Source: Tetradesmus obliquus
Lineage: Eukaryota; Chlorophyta; Chlorophyceae; Sphaeropleales; Scenedesmaceae
Assembly: GCA_030272155.1 (NCBI GenBank)
Contig: CP126205.1
Span: 2,344,501-2,408,500 of the forward strand
Length of the DNA stretch: 64,000 nt
Reading direction: 5' to 3'
In this document: positions 45,393 through 57,735 of the stretch, piece by piece
How positions within the stretch are numbered: position 1 is the first letter of the stretch
Layout of the letters: the number at the start of each line of letters is the position of its first letter
Made by a program: the position numbers and the translations under genes
The notes under the pieces: generated by a model
Seen by the model: only the letters and a program-made list of their open reading frames with translations
Databases searched by the model: none
What the model was told of the DNA's origin: nothing

Positions 45393-47002
45393 GCTGGCTA
45401 CACTGCTGTGCAGCTTCCATGGGGAACAGCTGCAGCCTGGAACCATTGAAGGTGTATGGTTTACTGGCATGCAAGCCGTGGCCAGGATCCTGGAGCTGAT
45501 GATCCTCTGCAAGGCACTGGGTAGCAGCGGCATTGCGCCCATCGCTGAAGTGACGGTCGCCTTGACACAGCAGCTGTTTCGATCCGGTAGGTATGGTTCT
45601 GCTGTTGACGTGTGAGCCTACAGCACTTGCAACACTGCATGGGCGCGCACTGAACGTGTGTGGGGCCTCTTGCAACAGGTGCGCAGTTGTGCATTGACCA
45701 TGCCCAACACATGCCTAAAACTGTCATACAACAGAATGAACAAGGCAGAAAAGTTGAGGGACCGGGCTCCAATCGCTTGACAGTTGAAAAGCGTCCATGC
45801 ACTCACAGAATAGCTTGTCATGACTGCATGCGGGCGCATTGACTGAGCAAGGACCAATGGTCCTTGCATTGACTAGGTTTGGTTTTGTCTTTGCCCTGTC
45901 ATCCGGCTCCCCAGCGGGCGAGGTGACACGTTTGTGTTACGACCCAGAAGTGAACTGTGGAATGTGATTAGGTAACACCTTGGCGTGCAGCGTACGCAGC
46001 TTGCTAGGGGCTTTGCTGATGGCGCTGCTTGTACCACTTCATCAGCCTGCCGAGCACCAGCGACTTTGCACTGCAAGGCAAGCTGCTTGCTGCTGCTGCT
46101 GCTGCAGCAGCTCCTGCTGCTGTCGCTGCTGCTTTCGCTGCTGCCGCTGCCGCTCGTGCTGATTGGTGCGCAGGTGCGCTTGCCAGCTGGATGGAGCTCG
46201 TGCAACTGCTGCTGCAGCAGCAGCAGCAGCTGTGGATGCCGCGTGGTGGTGCATGCCGGGCCATGCTGGCAATACTTGAGGTCAAGCGCGCCCTTGCCAG
46301 CATGTGGGTTGTTGTGACGCTTCATGTGCCCTCAGATGTGGCTACACTGCTGCCTGCAGCACTGCCGCTGATCCAGCAGCTTCGGTGCTGCGGAAGGCTT
46401 GTGCCAGCAGGCGTGGCAACAGCGCCAGCAGACCGCAGCAGCCTTGAAGTGCTGTGGGTGACATACAGCGAAGTGCTGCTGGCTTGTGGGGACTTTGTCT
46501 GCCACCTAGGCTGTCTGCTGGCGCAGCAGAAGCTGGGCACGGACCTAGCAGCTCAGGCTCTCAGCTTGCTGCGCGAACCTGCAGTGGCACAGCTGCTGCT
46601 GCAACTGCTGGCAGGGTTCACTGCAATGCTGCACAAGCAGCATGGTGAGCAGCAGCAGCGGCTGCGGCGTTCAAGGCAGAACAGCCAGCAGCCGCTGCGA
46701 GCAGACCTGCTGCCCATCCCTGCCTTCCATCAGCACCAGGACATGTTACAGCTGCTGCCAGGTGACCAGACCTACCTGGATGCTGCAGGTCGATCAGCTG
46801 CCACTGTTTGCAGCAATGCCACGTCCTGTGCTGCATGGGCGTCTTTGGTAGGATCTGCACTGCAGCTAAGCCTGCAACACAGCTGCACGCAGCAGCAGGG
46901 CAGCTTAGCAGCAGATGGCAACACGGCACCCGTACTGTCAGCAGCTGCTGTACAGCTGCTGCTTGAGCTGCAGCTGCTGGCTGCTGGTGCAGTGCAATGC
47001 TT

Positions 47003-47033
<31 letters not shown>

Positions 47034-48956
47034 CTGCTGCGGACTAGCACAGCATTGTTGAAAATGCAGCTGCAGCGCCGCAGCCGCCTGCCACCTGAGG
47101 TGCTGCAACAGGCTGGGCTGCAGCTGCTGCAGGCGCTGACGGCCCCGCTGCAGCAGCTGCTGCAGCTGACTTCAGGTGGTAAGGAATGGAGAGCTGTTGT
47201 GATGGTGGAAGCTTCAGGCAACCAGCCTGGCTCCTTCGGGCAGCAGCTCCTGCTAGCTCTCAGCACAGCTGCACCTGGGCTGTCAGTGCCAGCGCTGCTG
47301 GGGGCAACATCAGGTGAGGAAGTGCAGCTGCTTGCGTCGAACTGCTCAGGGTCAGGTGGCGTGTGCTCGTGTGGCTGTTTCCATGACCTACAACCAGGCT
47401 CACTGGTTTTGCTAGCTAGCTGCCGGCCTGCCTTGTTGGATGTGCAACACAGTGAACACGTCAGGTGGTGAGAGGCGTCAGCCGTTGACTGGAGCTCTCA
47501 CGCCTGGCTGGGCGCAGCTTCTGAGCTGAAGTATAGGCATCGCTGGGCTGTGTATGCCTCGAGCAAGATGGGCTGCCTGTCATACCTGACCTTCATAAAG
47601 TTGACTGCCTGCGTATGTCTCTGTCGACCGTTCAAACTATTGCAGCAACTCCTGAACAACTGATAGGACTCTGCCACTTTGCAACCCGCCTGTGCCTCCT
47701 GTGCTGCATACTAAACCTCACACACAGGGCTGGAGGCATTGCCAATGCTCAGCTTGGCAGCAGCGCACCCACAGCCTTTTGCAGCCTTCATTGACTGCTA
47801 CCTGCGCTCGCCAGTGCTGCTGGCAGCAGACATGGCAGCAGCTGCTGCGCTGCTTGCACATGCAGCAGTTGCAGTGCTGGGATCTGTTGGCAGGCCGCTT
47901 GCAGCACTGGACAGCACAGCAGCAGTGGCAGGCCTAGCTTCAGCCATTACCAGCTTTGCCAAGCGAGCAGTGCAGCTGACAAAAGCAGCGGTGTTGCAGC
48001 TCGCCACGCCAGGCGCAGCTGCAGGAAGGGCCAACTTGGTAACCTTGTTGGGTGCTACCAGCATCATCGCGGTACTGAAGGGTGGCATAGCTAGATGCCT
48101 CTTAAAGGCATCGCAGCGTGGCCGCTTTGCCGGTGCTGCAGGCGGCAGCAGAAGCAGCAGCAGTGGCAGTAGCGGCGGCAGCCAGGCTGCTGCAAGCGCT
48201 GCCCTGCTGTCTGTGGTGGCTGCTCGCTGCCTGGTGCAGCTAGCAGTTGCATGGGAGGCGCCAATGCCCCAGCTGCGTTTGGGTGGCTCAACTGCACCCA
48301 GCAGCAGCAGCAGCCGTGCAGTGCATACCACACTTGGCGAGGAGATGGCTTGCCAGACCAGCTTGCTGCAAGTCATGCTGTGGGCCGTGCTGTCTTTCAC
48401 ACGGGCGTGCGCAGCAGCAGCACCAGAAACGGCACCGGCAGGGCCCCCGGCCAGCACAGCAGCTGCGGCAACAGCCGGACATGCTGCAGCTGCCGGTGGC
48501 TCGCGTTCAGGCAGCAGCAGCAGCAGCAGGCTTGACTGCTCCAGCAGCACCCAGCAAGTCAGCTGGAGCTACCTGCTGCACGTACAGCAGCGCAGCAGAC
48601 GCTGGGCAGCAGCGCTGGCAGCATTCGATGCCAAGTGGCCTGGCTGGCGCGACAGTGTGCAGGTCTCCATTGCCGTTGGCACTGTCAGCAGTGATGAGCG
48701 CAGGCAGCAGACAAGTCAGCAGTGCGCTGACGCCCTGGAGCTGTGCAGGACGCTTGCAGCTGCTGCACCGCTGCCGCTGGTCTGCAACAACCCAGAGTGT
48801 GACAGCCTCACTGGTGTGAGCGAGTCCGCAGCTGCAAGCAAGCGCTGCGCTCGCTGCAGGTGCCACTACTGCAGCGCGGCCTGTCAGTTGGCTGACTGGG
48901 AGCGGCACAAGAGTGCATGCAAGGGCATGGCTGCTGCTGGGCTGACATGGAAATGA
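45066..48956 (+). CDS. MYND zinc-finger protein
   Basis: Exons in phase: 45066-45236, 45322-45590, 46046-47313, 47728-48956; 978 residues. The C-terminus carries a MYND finger: CNNPEC, then KRCARCRCHYCSAACQLADW and ERHKSAC, with cysteines and histidine in the expected C-x4-C...C-x2-C-x4-C-x3-C-x7-H-x3-C order. MYND fingers bind proline-rich partners and are greatly expanded in chlorophyte algae. The rest is Ala/Leu/Gln-rich and probably helical, with polyQ near 45360-45392 and 47007-47028. The join 45590/46046 uses donor GTATGG and acceptor ATCAG. The first exon is uncertain: its donor GTTTGC is weak, and it was chosen because the frame has an upstream stop and otherwise reads SPSVVQLLQRATSACSTYSS. 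No methyltransferase (SMYD) SET domain is present. Confidence 0.75.
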
Positions 48957-50042
48957 GGCTGCTGCAACTGGCGCTGCTCTGGTGGTAGACATAGAGCCGT
49001 GCTAGACATAGAGCCATACTGTGGAGTTGAGTGGTGCGTCAGGTGCCAGGCGATGTGATTCGTCTACAGTTGGGTTCGGTAAATTGCGACGTGTGATGAG
49101 CCAGTCGTATTCAAACTCCCCCCTTTCCCCTCCCTCCTGCTAACAGCAGAAGAAATGTAGTGTGATGTGGCAGGCAACTGTTGCCGGTCGGGCAGGTATG
49201 CAGGTTGGTTTGCTGTTCAGCAGTGGTAGCTGCCGTGTAGCACTGCTGCTTTGGCACAGTCGAACAACTTGATGCTGTGTTGGAAGCCTCTAGAGGCAGA
49301 CAGATCTGTCTATCGCTGGCGCTGATGATGGTTACAGGGAATGCCGCTGAGTACATTTTGTGCTGTTGGTGCTTGATGTGACTCACAGATGATCTGGAGT
49401 CACCTATGTGCCTCAGACCTTGATACCCATGTTCTGCTGATGCTTTGAAATCTGTTGGCTGGCGGCTTTGTAGGCTGGATCATCCAGTCTAATATGATAT
49501 CATTGGATCCCACGAGCCTTCATCAGCTCCTGTCGTGAGTGGCCCATGGGCCTATGGTCTTAGTCTGGTGGGTTGGTAGACTGGCATTCGGTTGTCGTGC
49601 CAGGGTTCTTTGTACAAGATTGTCATTGGGTGCTCAAGGTGCCTGCAGGGAGTGCTTAGCAATCGCTAAACCTTGGCTGCAGCCAGCCGCTGCCAGCCAT
49701 CGTCAACACGGATGTAATCATGACACTTCATAGCAAGTTCGCGGCATTCTGTTACACACACGGGAACACCACGCACTCTGGGCACAGATGGCAGCAGCCT
49801 GGGGAGTAAAGAGCGAGCCTGCATGCGTCAGCAGACGCTACACAGATGCACCCTTGCTGATGGCTGAGCCTACACACAGCATTTGCACGTCAAAAGACAC
49901 AGCATATGATCTGTCCAGCGCACACCAGCTCCAGAACCAACTGCCGAATAAGCTCACAACTGTGCTGGTGTTGGAGCGGCAGCAACAGCAGCTGCTGCTG
50001 TCAGTCAAACTGGAGCGTGATGTCAGACATCAAATTGCTTCA
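48957..50042. other. spacer between convergent MYND and SCYL1 genes
   Basis: No exon recognised. TGTAA occurs on the plus strand at 49713-49717. On the minus strand it occurs at 49756-49752 (287 nt past the SCYL1 stop) and 49336-49332. Confidence 0.4.
49752..49756 (-). terminator. candidate TGTAA poly(A) signal of SCYL1
   Basis: TGTAA on the minus strand, 287 nt downstream of the SCYL1 stop codon, in the position expected for a chlorophyte polyadenylation signal. Confidence 0.35.
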
Positions 50043-53000
50043 TCAGTCAAACTGGATCTTCTGGGCTCCCAGCTTTGAGGCCCCCAGCTTCATCGCACCT
50101 TTGTGCACAGGCTTGGCCCCAAGGCCACCAGAGCCGCCAGCAGCAGCAGCAGCACCACCAGCCGGCCGCACCGGCCGCGACCTCACTGCTGCTGCTGTTG
50201 GGCTGCTGACAGTGCTGCTGCCGGTGCTGTGGCTGCCGCCTGCTGCTGCTGCTGGCTTGACAGCAGTGCTGCTGCTGCCACCGCCCAGGCTGCCTGTATC
50301 CAGGCTATCCCAGCCGTCTCCGTCATCTATGTTATTCCAACCGCCTGCTGCTGCTGCTGCTGCTGCAGCTGCTGGCCTGCTGCTTGGGGTGCTGCTGCTG
50401 CTGCCTCCCAGCTTCGCTGCTGCAGCTGGTGCAGCCGGCCTGCTGCTGCTGCTGCTGGCTGCATTGCGCGAGGTGCTGAGGCTTGCCAGCCGGTTGCGAG
50501 CCTGCAGCACAAGCAATGGCAGCGGCAAGGGAGGGACCAAAATGCAACACAAAACACGAAGTGAGTGGGCTGCTGCAAAAGGTTAACAAAGCAGATGACT
50601 ACAAAGGCACTGCTGCAGCAGCGAAGTGGGGCAATAACCACCTGTTGCATGTCGCTGCATGTTGCGAAATGCACGCTTAACATGCAGAAATGCGCAGCTA
50701 CGGCCAGCCGCCGCACCTCCTGCTCTGCTTTGTCCATATCTTCAAGCTCATCATCAAAGTCTTCATCCCAGCCACCCTTGCCACCAGCAGCAGCAGCAGA
50801 CAGCCCACCCAGCCCACCAGCAGCAGCAGCACTGCCACCTCCCAGCCGCATGGCATGCGCGTGGCTGCCAGTGCCGCTGCTGCTGCTCGAGCGCCGAGCT
50901 GCGACTGCAGCTGGCGCAGCAGGAGCAGGAGCACCTGCTGCTGGGGCTACTGCTGCTGCTGGGGCTGGCACAGCAGAAGGGTTGGGAGCTGGCGCCCCAC
51001 CCACCAGAGCAGCAGATGATGCTGCAAGGCTACTCATGGCCCAGCCAAGCATGCCGCTGCTGCCGCCTGCTGCTGCTGCACCGCCGCTGCCAGCTGCTGT
51101 GGCGGCTGCGCTGCCGCCGGCTGCTGCAGCCGCTGCTGCTGCTGCTTCTTGCAGCTTAGCGTCGTGCTCTCTCAGCTTTGCAGTGAACGCATCCATGCAG
51201 CACAGCGCAGATGCGCGCACGTCTGCAGAAAGCAGCAGCGGCAGCACAGCCAGCTGCTGTAAACGGGCAGCATGAGGGCTACAGCTATACACGCTGGAAG
51301 CAGCGCCTCGATGCGAGCAGGGCATGCATCTGCACGCACAACTTGGCCTCAACAGCAGCAGCGACAACAACACAGCCTGGCGCAAGCACTCTTAAACTGT
51401 CAACCTCATCCGCACCTGGCAGGCGATCTACGCACAGCGGCGACACGGCTGGCAGCACCCTCAGCACGAGGCCAGTTACATCATTGCGTGTGCATTCAAA
51501 AGTTAAGTAACTCCGGCCTTCCACACCTGTCAGGGGGTCGATGCACAGCGGCGAAACGGCTGGCAGCGCCCTCAGTGCAAGCTCGTTTGCATCATAATGC
51601 TTGACCGTGGCGATCAGCGCTCGCAGCGCAGCAACACGCGCGGGCGGGAAGGAGTCCTTGAGCGCCCTGCCGAAGGCATTCAGCAGCACCTGGGATAGCA
51701 GAGATGAGGCATGTTTGTGAGGGCAAGGAAATGAGATGGAGGCAGCAGGATTGCCAACACGGGCGACTACACAACGTTATCAAAGGATGAACTGGTGCTG
51801 GGTAACTGGCAAGTTCAACTGCTGGGCCAATGCAGCTGCTGTCCTGCAGCCTATACAATTGTACACCCAGATCTCCAAGGTTCCAGGCTTCCCTTCCGCA
51901 CACCACTGCTTGCAAGCTGAACTGCCGGTGGCTGGTACAGTGCCAGCGCCAGCTGGAAACAAGGCTCCTTACGAAGTCAAGCAAGATAGTGCTCACCTTC
52001 TTGCAGTATGTGTCGCCCAGGTATTGTGCAATGTTGCCCAGCAGCACTGTGGTGTTGGCACGAATGGAGGGCTCGTTGTCAACCTGGCAGCAGCAGCACA
52101 TAACCAGTAGGACATTTGCAAGCCAATGGATTGCCAGATCCATGCATTTTGCATGGTCAGACACTACAGGGGTAAACCATGAGCAGCTTTGCACTCAGAT
52201 GCAGGACTGGCTGACACAGCAGCGCGTGTGCACTAACAAGCTGCTGCTTGCTGTGAGCTGATCAGTCCAGCAAACCTTGTTGATGCTGCATGACCAGACC
52301 ACTCAACAAGCAGCAGCAGCAGCAGCAGTATCGCACCTGCAGCCTGCTGAGGTGCTTCAGCAGGTTCTGCGTCAGCGTGGCCTGCCGCATCTTGGGCGCC
52401 AGCACCAGCAGCGACTTGAGCGTGAGCTCGCGGATGTATGCATTTTCATCTGTGAACCCGGCAGACAGCGGCGGGTAGATCTGGCCCTCAATGACGTCCT
52501 GTAGCAGCAGCAGCAGCAGCAGTGGCAGTCCACCGTTATACAGCAAGTTTCATCACCAGAGGGGGGGGGGGCAGCATGTCGAAGCATCCTGTAGCATGGC
52601 ACAGCAGCGGGTGCTCATGGCGGTGAGCTGCTGGCTGTAGCTGTCGATGCTCTCCAGCAGGTGGCATCAACAAACTCTCAGCAAAAAGCCATAATGTGAC
52701 ATGCCATGCCATGCCATGCCATGACGTGACATGACATGAAATGCCACGACGTGACATGTGATACGTGACATAACCTAACAGCTCACCATGGTGAGGTGCT
52801 GGACGTCCTTGTCATGAAATTGCATCAAGATCCACAAAGCTCAGTACAAAATAATGTTAGTATGATATAACATGACATGACATAACAACAACTGACCTTT
52901 GTGAGGTGCTGGCGGTAGGTGTCGATGCTCTCCAGCAGGTTGCATCAACAAGCTCAGTGAAACATAACATAACACGACATGATGTATCCATGGACTCTCA

Positions 53001-55558
53001 CCGTGGTGAGGTGCTGGCCATAAGTGTCGATGCTCTCCAGCAGGTTGCGGCGCAGGTTCCTGTCGCTGCTGGCAAACAGCCGGCTGAGGCTAGGCACCAC
53101 GCGCCTGATGAACTCATCCCCGGACAGCATCCTGCGGCAGAAATAGTAACAGAGTGTCGCACCAGTGCAGGGTGCTTATGAGGGGTGGGGGCGGGTGCAT
53201 CGCAGGCACAGCAAAAAAACAGCAAACAACGAGACAACTGCGCTTCCCCCCGCACCTGCCGATCAGCATGAGGCTGCTGACAGCGCTAGCAGGGGCCCCT
53301 CCAAACTCCAGGCTGCTGCTCAGCAGCGGCAGCACATATGACAACACAATACACAACAACAGCAACAGGTGTGATAGCCGCACCTGCCGATAAGCATCAA
53401 ACTGCTGACAGCGCTAGCAGGCGCGCCGCCAAACTCCAGGCTGCTGCTCAGCAGCGGCAGCAGCTTGCGCACCGCCACTGGCTCGGGGATGGCTGGGATC
53501 ATGGCCGGCAGCTTCTTAAAGAAGGAGTCCTTTTCGGCGCTGTCTTTGACTGCATGAACAGGAAGATAGCAGGCGTGAGGCAGGTGAATCAGGGGCAGCA
53601 AGGACAGCAGGGTCATGGTAGGCAGCTTCTTGAAGGGTTTTTTTTCCGGCGCTGTCCTTGACTGCATGAACAGAAAGATAGCAGGCGCAAGACAGGACAA
53701 TCAGGGGCAGCAAGGACAGCAGGGTCATGGCAGGCAGCTTCTTGAAGAAGGAGTCCTTCGCGGCGCTGTCTTTCACTGCAGTACAAGTGGGGTTGGCAGG
53801 CAAGGAAAAGCAAAAGCACAGTAGCAGACAGAAAGATCAACTGATGAGCGCTGAAACTGCCCCAACTGCATGCTATATGACGCATGCAGTGGGTGTGTTG
53901 GCGTGAGGTGAGGATTCATTACGTGCTGCGCTCTGCACAGAGCCCACCACCTTCACAAGTGGTGTTTGTCATGTGTAGTTCGATTTGAGTACGTCGAACA
54001 TGGAGACCTTCTAGAACTCACGTGAAATGTTCTCCATGAAGCCCACCACCTCCACCAGCTTGTTGTTCAGGAAGCGGCTCTCAGCCACCTGCAGCAGCGC
54101 CACACACACCGGCAGCAATCACACGGGTCACAGAGCCACGATATTGTCTGCGACTGCGCAGCACTCTAAGGACAACTACGCACAAAGCTCCAGCTGCCAC
54201 AGCTTTCCTCACATCCGTTGTGAATGGAGCCAGCAAACAAATTCTCAAAAGCGGTCTCTGTGCAACACACAGTGTCTGCAGCAAGCACACTGCGCGCAGT
54301 AATGAGGCGATGGCTATGAAGCACGCAGATGCCCTATCAGCTGTGCAATCAGCACACCTGTGCCGGGTTTGGGCGGCGGCCAGCTTTGGGTAGTCAGCCA
54401 GCAGCTCGAACTATCATTACGTCCTCACCGTCAAGTACTGTAGTACACCACTGCCATCCACTATTAAACCACGGCCATCAACGATTACTCACCTTTGCTG
54501 GGTTTAGGCGGCGGCCAGTTTGGCTGCTGAGCAGCTTCTGGTAGTCAGCCAGCAGCGCGGGCGGGATGACATCGGTGCGGCGCAGCTGCTCCACCGCGGT
54601 CAGCGGCTGCCCGCTGAACACCTCCTGCAGCAGCAGCAGCGGCAGCAGAAGCAGAACAGCAGCAGCGTGTAGCTGTGGTGTGATTAGCGCACAAGGTCTG
54701 GTGCATGGGAGAAGATGGTGTGTGGCGAGTGGGGTCTGCTGCAGCAGCACAATGCAGAGTGCAAGGAATCAATGGCTGGGCTACAAGCACATTCGCAACA
54801 AACTGCGTCGCACTGCGACGAGCTGCACCATCAACTTGATCAAAACACCTGCAGCCGCACCTGCATCATGCAGCCAAGCCCCCAGCTGTCCACTGCCCAG
54901 GGCGGCCCCTGCTGCACCGCCTGCCACTCGCACTTGGCCAGCTCAGCGGGCTTGTACTGGCTGGCCACCATCCAGCTGGCGTGCTTCAGCGCAAAGTCGC
55001 CTGCGTGACATGATACGTGACATGGCATTGCACAGGTTGTTATGTTTGCATTCAAATTTGATTTGGATACCTGCCGCTCGGCTTCGTAAGGTGCCAAGCT
55101 CAGCGGGCTTGTGCTGTGCTGCCACCATCCTGCTGTTGTGCATCCGCCACAAGTATAATAGAGAAACTGATGTATAATAATCTGAACCACTTTATATTTG
55201 ACTGATGTTTCACTCAACCTGAAGCAAGAGCCACATCAGTGAGAGTGGCCAGCGCGACGCCACCCACATAAGAGGATGCACATGCGTCCCCCAGCATGTG
55301 CCTCGTCACAGCGCTCAGATGGGTTTGAAACTTGCTGAGCGACACCAGCCATCACACCCTCCGCATAATGTTTGCTGCTGCGCTACTGCTACATCAGTCG
55401 CAACCAGTCATGCAGCCGCTTGGCCATCATGCATCCTGCTGCACCTGTCAGCGCGTGCTCTGAGAGCAGGTCGAAGCCATGCAGCTTCCAGTCAAGGCTG
55501 TCAGTGACCACCACAGCAGCCATGCACAGGTAGCCGTGGATCTGACAGGAAAGACACA

Positions 55559-55614
<56 letters not shown>

Positions 55615-56964
55615 GGATGAGTACAGCAGGTTCGCCACATGCAATAGCGCTGACCAGCAGCACAGATACCTGCACCAACAGCTGCACCCCTTTCATTGAG
55701 TGCTGTTGTGGCGGCGCAAACACAATGCTGCTGCTGCTGCTGCTGACAAAGCTGCACATATATTCAAGCCGCCGCCATCACCTCTGCCGTGCTGCATGGT
55801 CTTCTGCATGCTCGTAACACCAGCACCAGTGATTGCTGCTGCTGCTGCTGCTGCTGCTTGTTCAGCGCACCATGCTGACGCTGATGTCAATGCAGCACCC
55901 TGCTGCTGCTGCTGCGCACCATGTTGCAGCTGTTGTTGATGAAGCTGACTGCGTTGGTCATGTGCAGCATGCCCGTCGCCAGATACTCATCCCTGCACAG
56001 CAGAAAAGGGAACATAGCGTACAGCAGCAGCAGCAGTGATGCAGTACTGCATGTAAGCACCAGTAGATGCCTGCAGCTGTGCCTGCTGCTCTGTTGCTGC
56101 TGCTGGCACACCTCCTGCAAGATGCGCAGCCATGCTCCGGCAACAAACCAGCTGCTACAGCTGATTACACTACTGCACCAACATACCTCCTTCGTCTTCC
56201 CACAACCCCTCTCAATACAATCATCTGCTGGACCCTCAAGAGTGAGCCATCAGCTGTGAGACCCCTACCTGTGGTGTCCTGACAAGTCCAGCTCCTGCAT
56301 TACCATGGCCAGGGGCCGCACTGCCTCTGTCACCAAATACAGCACTGTCATGCCTTTTTCTTGAACCTCTAAGCTGTCCTTGAATGCTAGCACGTTTGGG
56401 TGCCGAAGCTGCAGATACAAGAGCAGCAGGGTGCGCGGCGAGCTGTCAAGAGTAAGGGTGGTGCTTGCAGGACTGATGCAGGAGCAAAGGATGCGAAGGA
56501 GCACAGGCTAGGCAGCACAGTATGCTCCAGCTGCTGCAGGTGCTGTGTGTATGCTGCTGAGCGCCGTTGGATGCATATGCTTAAGTTGTCTGCATAAGCT
56601 GTATGCTAATGCTGCTGCTGCTATCACTCGGTGAAACATCTGTGACCTTCACCACTCAGTGCCATCGCTGCCAGCAACAGTAGCATACTACACCTGGCTG
56701 GGTAGCACAAGCACAGCAGAGGCCTACTTCCTCACTCAAGCAGCTCACCATCTTCAGGCGCTTCACTCCGTTGCGAGCTGCAACGAGCTTCACATCATTT
56801 GGGTCAGCAGCAGCAATCTTGAACACAGACACTGCACTGCCGTCCTCCTTGCTCGTGCCGCTGTGGTGCGTCCAGCAGCCCCATGCTGTGTCATACTGGT
56901 GCGGGTCTACGTTGAAATTGAGAGCAGGTCCACCACCCACAAGGGCGGAGAGCTTGGCAAACAT
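50043..56964 (-). CDS. SCYL1: SCYL1-like pseudokinase with HEAT repeats
   Basis: Fourteen exons, all in phase: 56964-56749, 56408-56269, 55992-55920, 55541-55445, 55000-54861, 54624-54493, 54088-54022, 53549-53384, 53131-53002, 52498-52337, 52083-51997, 51689-51527, 51222-50717, 50501-50043; 845 residues (human SCYL1, 808). The pseudokinase part has LRHPNVLAFKDSLE, LYLVTEAVRPL, IHGYLCMAAVVVTDSLDWKL and SWGLGCM; catalytic HRD and DFG motifs are absent, as in SCYL1. HEAT repeats follow (LLPLLSSSLEFGGAP, RELTLKSLLVLAPKM, IRANTTVLLGNIAQYLG, SFPPARVAALRALIAT). The tail is Ala/Ser-rich with tryptophan-acidic patches and ends GAMKLGASKLGAQKI. SCYL1 binds COPI coats in Golgi-ER return traffic; the human C-terminal RKLD signal is missing here (ends QFD). 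Several introns hold exon echoes. Confidence 0.93.
51408..51482 (-). repeat. echo of SCYL1 exon 12 donor end
   Basis: The exon 12 end (LRALPAVSPLCIDPLTG, about 51527-51585) recurs in the next intron as LRVLPAVSPLCVDRLPG, with a GTGCGG-like donor. Direct orientation, about 115 bp away. Confidence 0.88.
52612..52960 (-). repeat. two to three decayed copies of SCYL1 exon 9 end
   Basis: The exon 9 end (plus strand GTGAGGTGCTGGCCATAAGT then GTCGATGCTCTCCAGCAGGT, 53005-53047) recurs at about 52905-52947 and 52615-52665, with a short remnant near 52791-52812. The 52905 copy is nearly identical and would encode NLLESIDTYRQHLT. Confidence 0.85.
52675..52770. repeat. CATGC/TGACA microsatellite in a SCYL1 intron
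   Basis: A run of CATGC units (ATGCCATGCCATGCCATG) passes into degenerate ACGTGACATGACATG repeats. Related ACATGACATAAC stretches recur at 52868-52890 and 52966-52982, beside the exon echoes. Confidence 0.75.
53255..53330 (-). repeat. echo of SCYL1 exon 8 donor half
   Basis: The exon 8 end (LEFGGAPASAVSSLMLIGR, 53384-53460) recurs about 130 bp downstream with a near-identical frame and a GTGCGG donor. Confidence 0.9.
53610..53790 (-). repeat. two upstream copies of SCYL1 exon 8 start
   Basis: The exon 8 start (TGCAG then TCAAAGACAGCGCCGAAAAG through TTCTTTAAGAAGCTGCC) has copies at about 53618-53670 and 53735-53782, each with its acceptor (CATGCAG, CACTGCAG). So exon 8 is echoed on both sides, as is exon 5 of the aminotransferase. 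Confidence 0.9.
54355..54412 (-). repeat. echo of SCYL1 exon 6 donor end
   Basis: The plus-strand stretch CACCTGTGCCGGGTTTGGGC then GGCGGCCAGCTTTGGGTAGT and CAGCCAGCAGC copies the end of exon 6 (54491-54560) in the following intron. It has an internal deletion and an altered donor. Confidence 0.8.
55090..55140 (-). repeat. echo of SCYL1 exon 5 start region
   Basis: CAAGCTCAGCGGGCTTGTGC then TGTGCTGCCACCATCC matches exon 5 (54938-54975, plus-strand view), about 150 bp upstream in the intron. Confidence 0.65.
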
Positions 56965-57735
56965 GTCCAATCAGCAGGCTGCTGCTGCAGCGTGTTGCTG
57001 CTTGAGCTGCTGGGGGTTGGCGCTGCTGCAGCAGTAATTGCCCAGTCACTCAGCGGGGCTTTGGCCGCTTCACGACCGAGGCATCAGCTTTTTATCTTTA
57101 TGTATTGTCATGGTTGCGTGGCTTGGCCGAAAAAGCAGCAACGAACTCTGCTGCTTAAAGATGGGAGTGCACACTTTTAGGCCTGGACGAACCTCGTCAA
57201 CAGCAACGCTGTTTGTGTTTGTGATCAACGTCTTGCACGGTCTGTTGAGGGATAAGTTGCAGCTGTTCAATGGGCATGGTAACACTGGGGCTTGTCCAGG
57301 GCCCTGGAACGACTCGTAACATCAGCAAAGGCCCAGTACCAACGAAGCAAACTAATGACCCACGATCGTACCCTTATTGTTATTTGCGGCCAACCTTTAC
57401 GCTGCACTGCAGGGACCCTGTCATCGAAACACGTACAGCCAACGAGCTCCTTAACAGCCCTGCGTACGTGATTACATGCCACTGAGCAGTCGGAAGGGAC
57501 GCATACTGCACCACGTATTCAGATGTGTTTCGAGCTTGGGATACAATCACCTTGCAGCTATGCTGACAGCAGCAGTGCTGTTGCAGTGCTTGGGACATGT
57601 GTCCTCTTGACTTGAAGCAGGCCTCATGCTGATGGCCACTCCAGCCGACAGGCTAATCAAAGCTTGAATTGAAACCACCAGCAGCTCTCGGAACCTGCAG
57701 TGAAGCCAGCAGAAGCAGCTTGGACACAAGACAGC
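56965..57735. promoter_or_regulatory. 771-bp divergent spacer between SCYL1 and MON2
   Basis: The SCYL1 ATG (minus, 56964) and the MON2 ATG (plus, 57736) are head-to-head. The middle of the spacer has fewer CTG triplets. No coding exon is apparent. It must contain both promoters; no specific motif was recognised. Confidence 0.5.

Noticed and set aside
44990-45499. Frame LKNRSRTSTSRCNPDDLAAE as the N-terminus of the MYND gene
   Set aside because: It becomes Cys/Ser-rich and reads the polyQ tract as polySer, then stops. The other frame continues naturally into the downstream exons after an 85-nt intron.
45985-46320. Leu/Cys-rich plus-strand and Ala/Ser-rich minus-strand frames over the MYND gene
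   Set aside because: Alternative frames of the same GCT/CTG-rich exon, without independent support.
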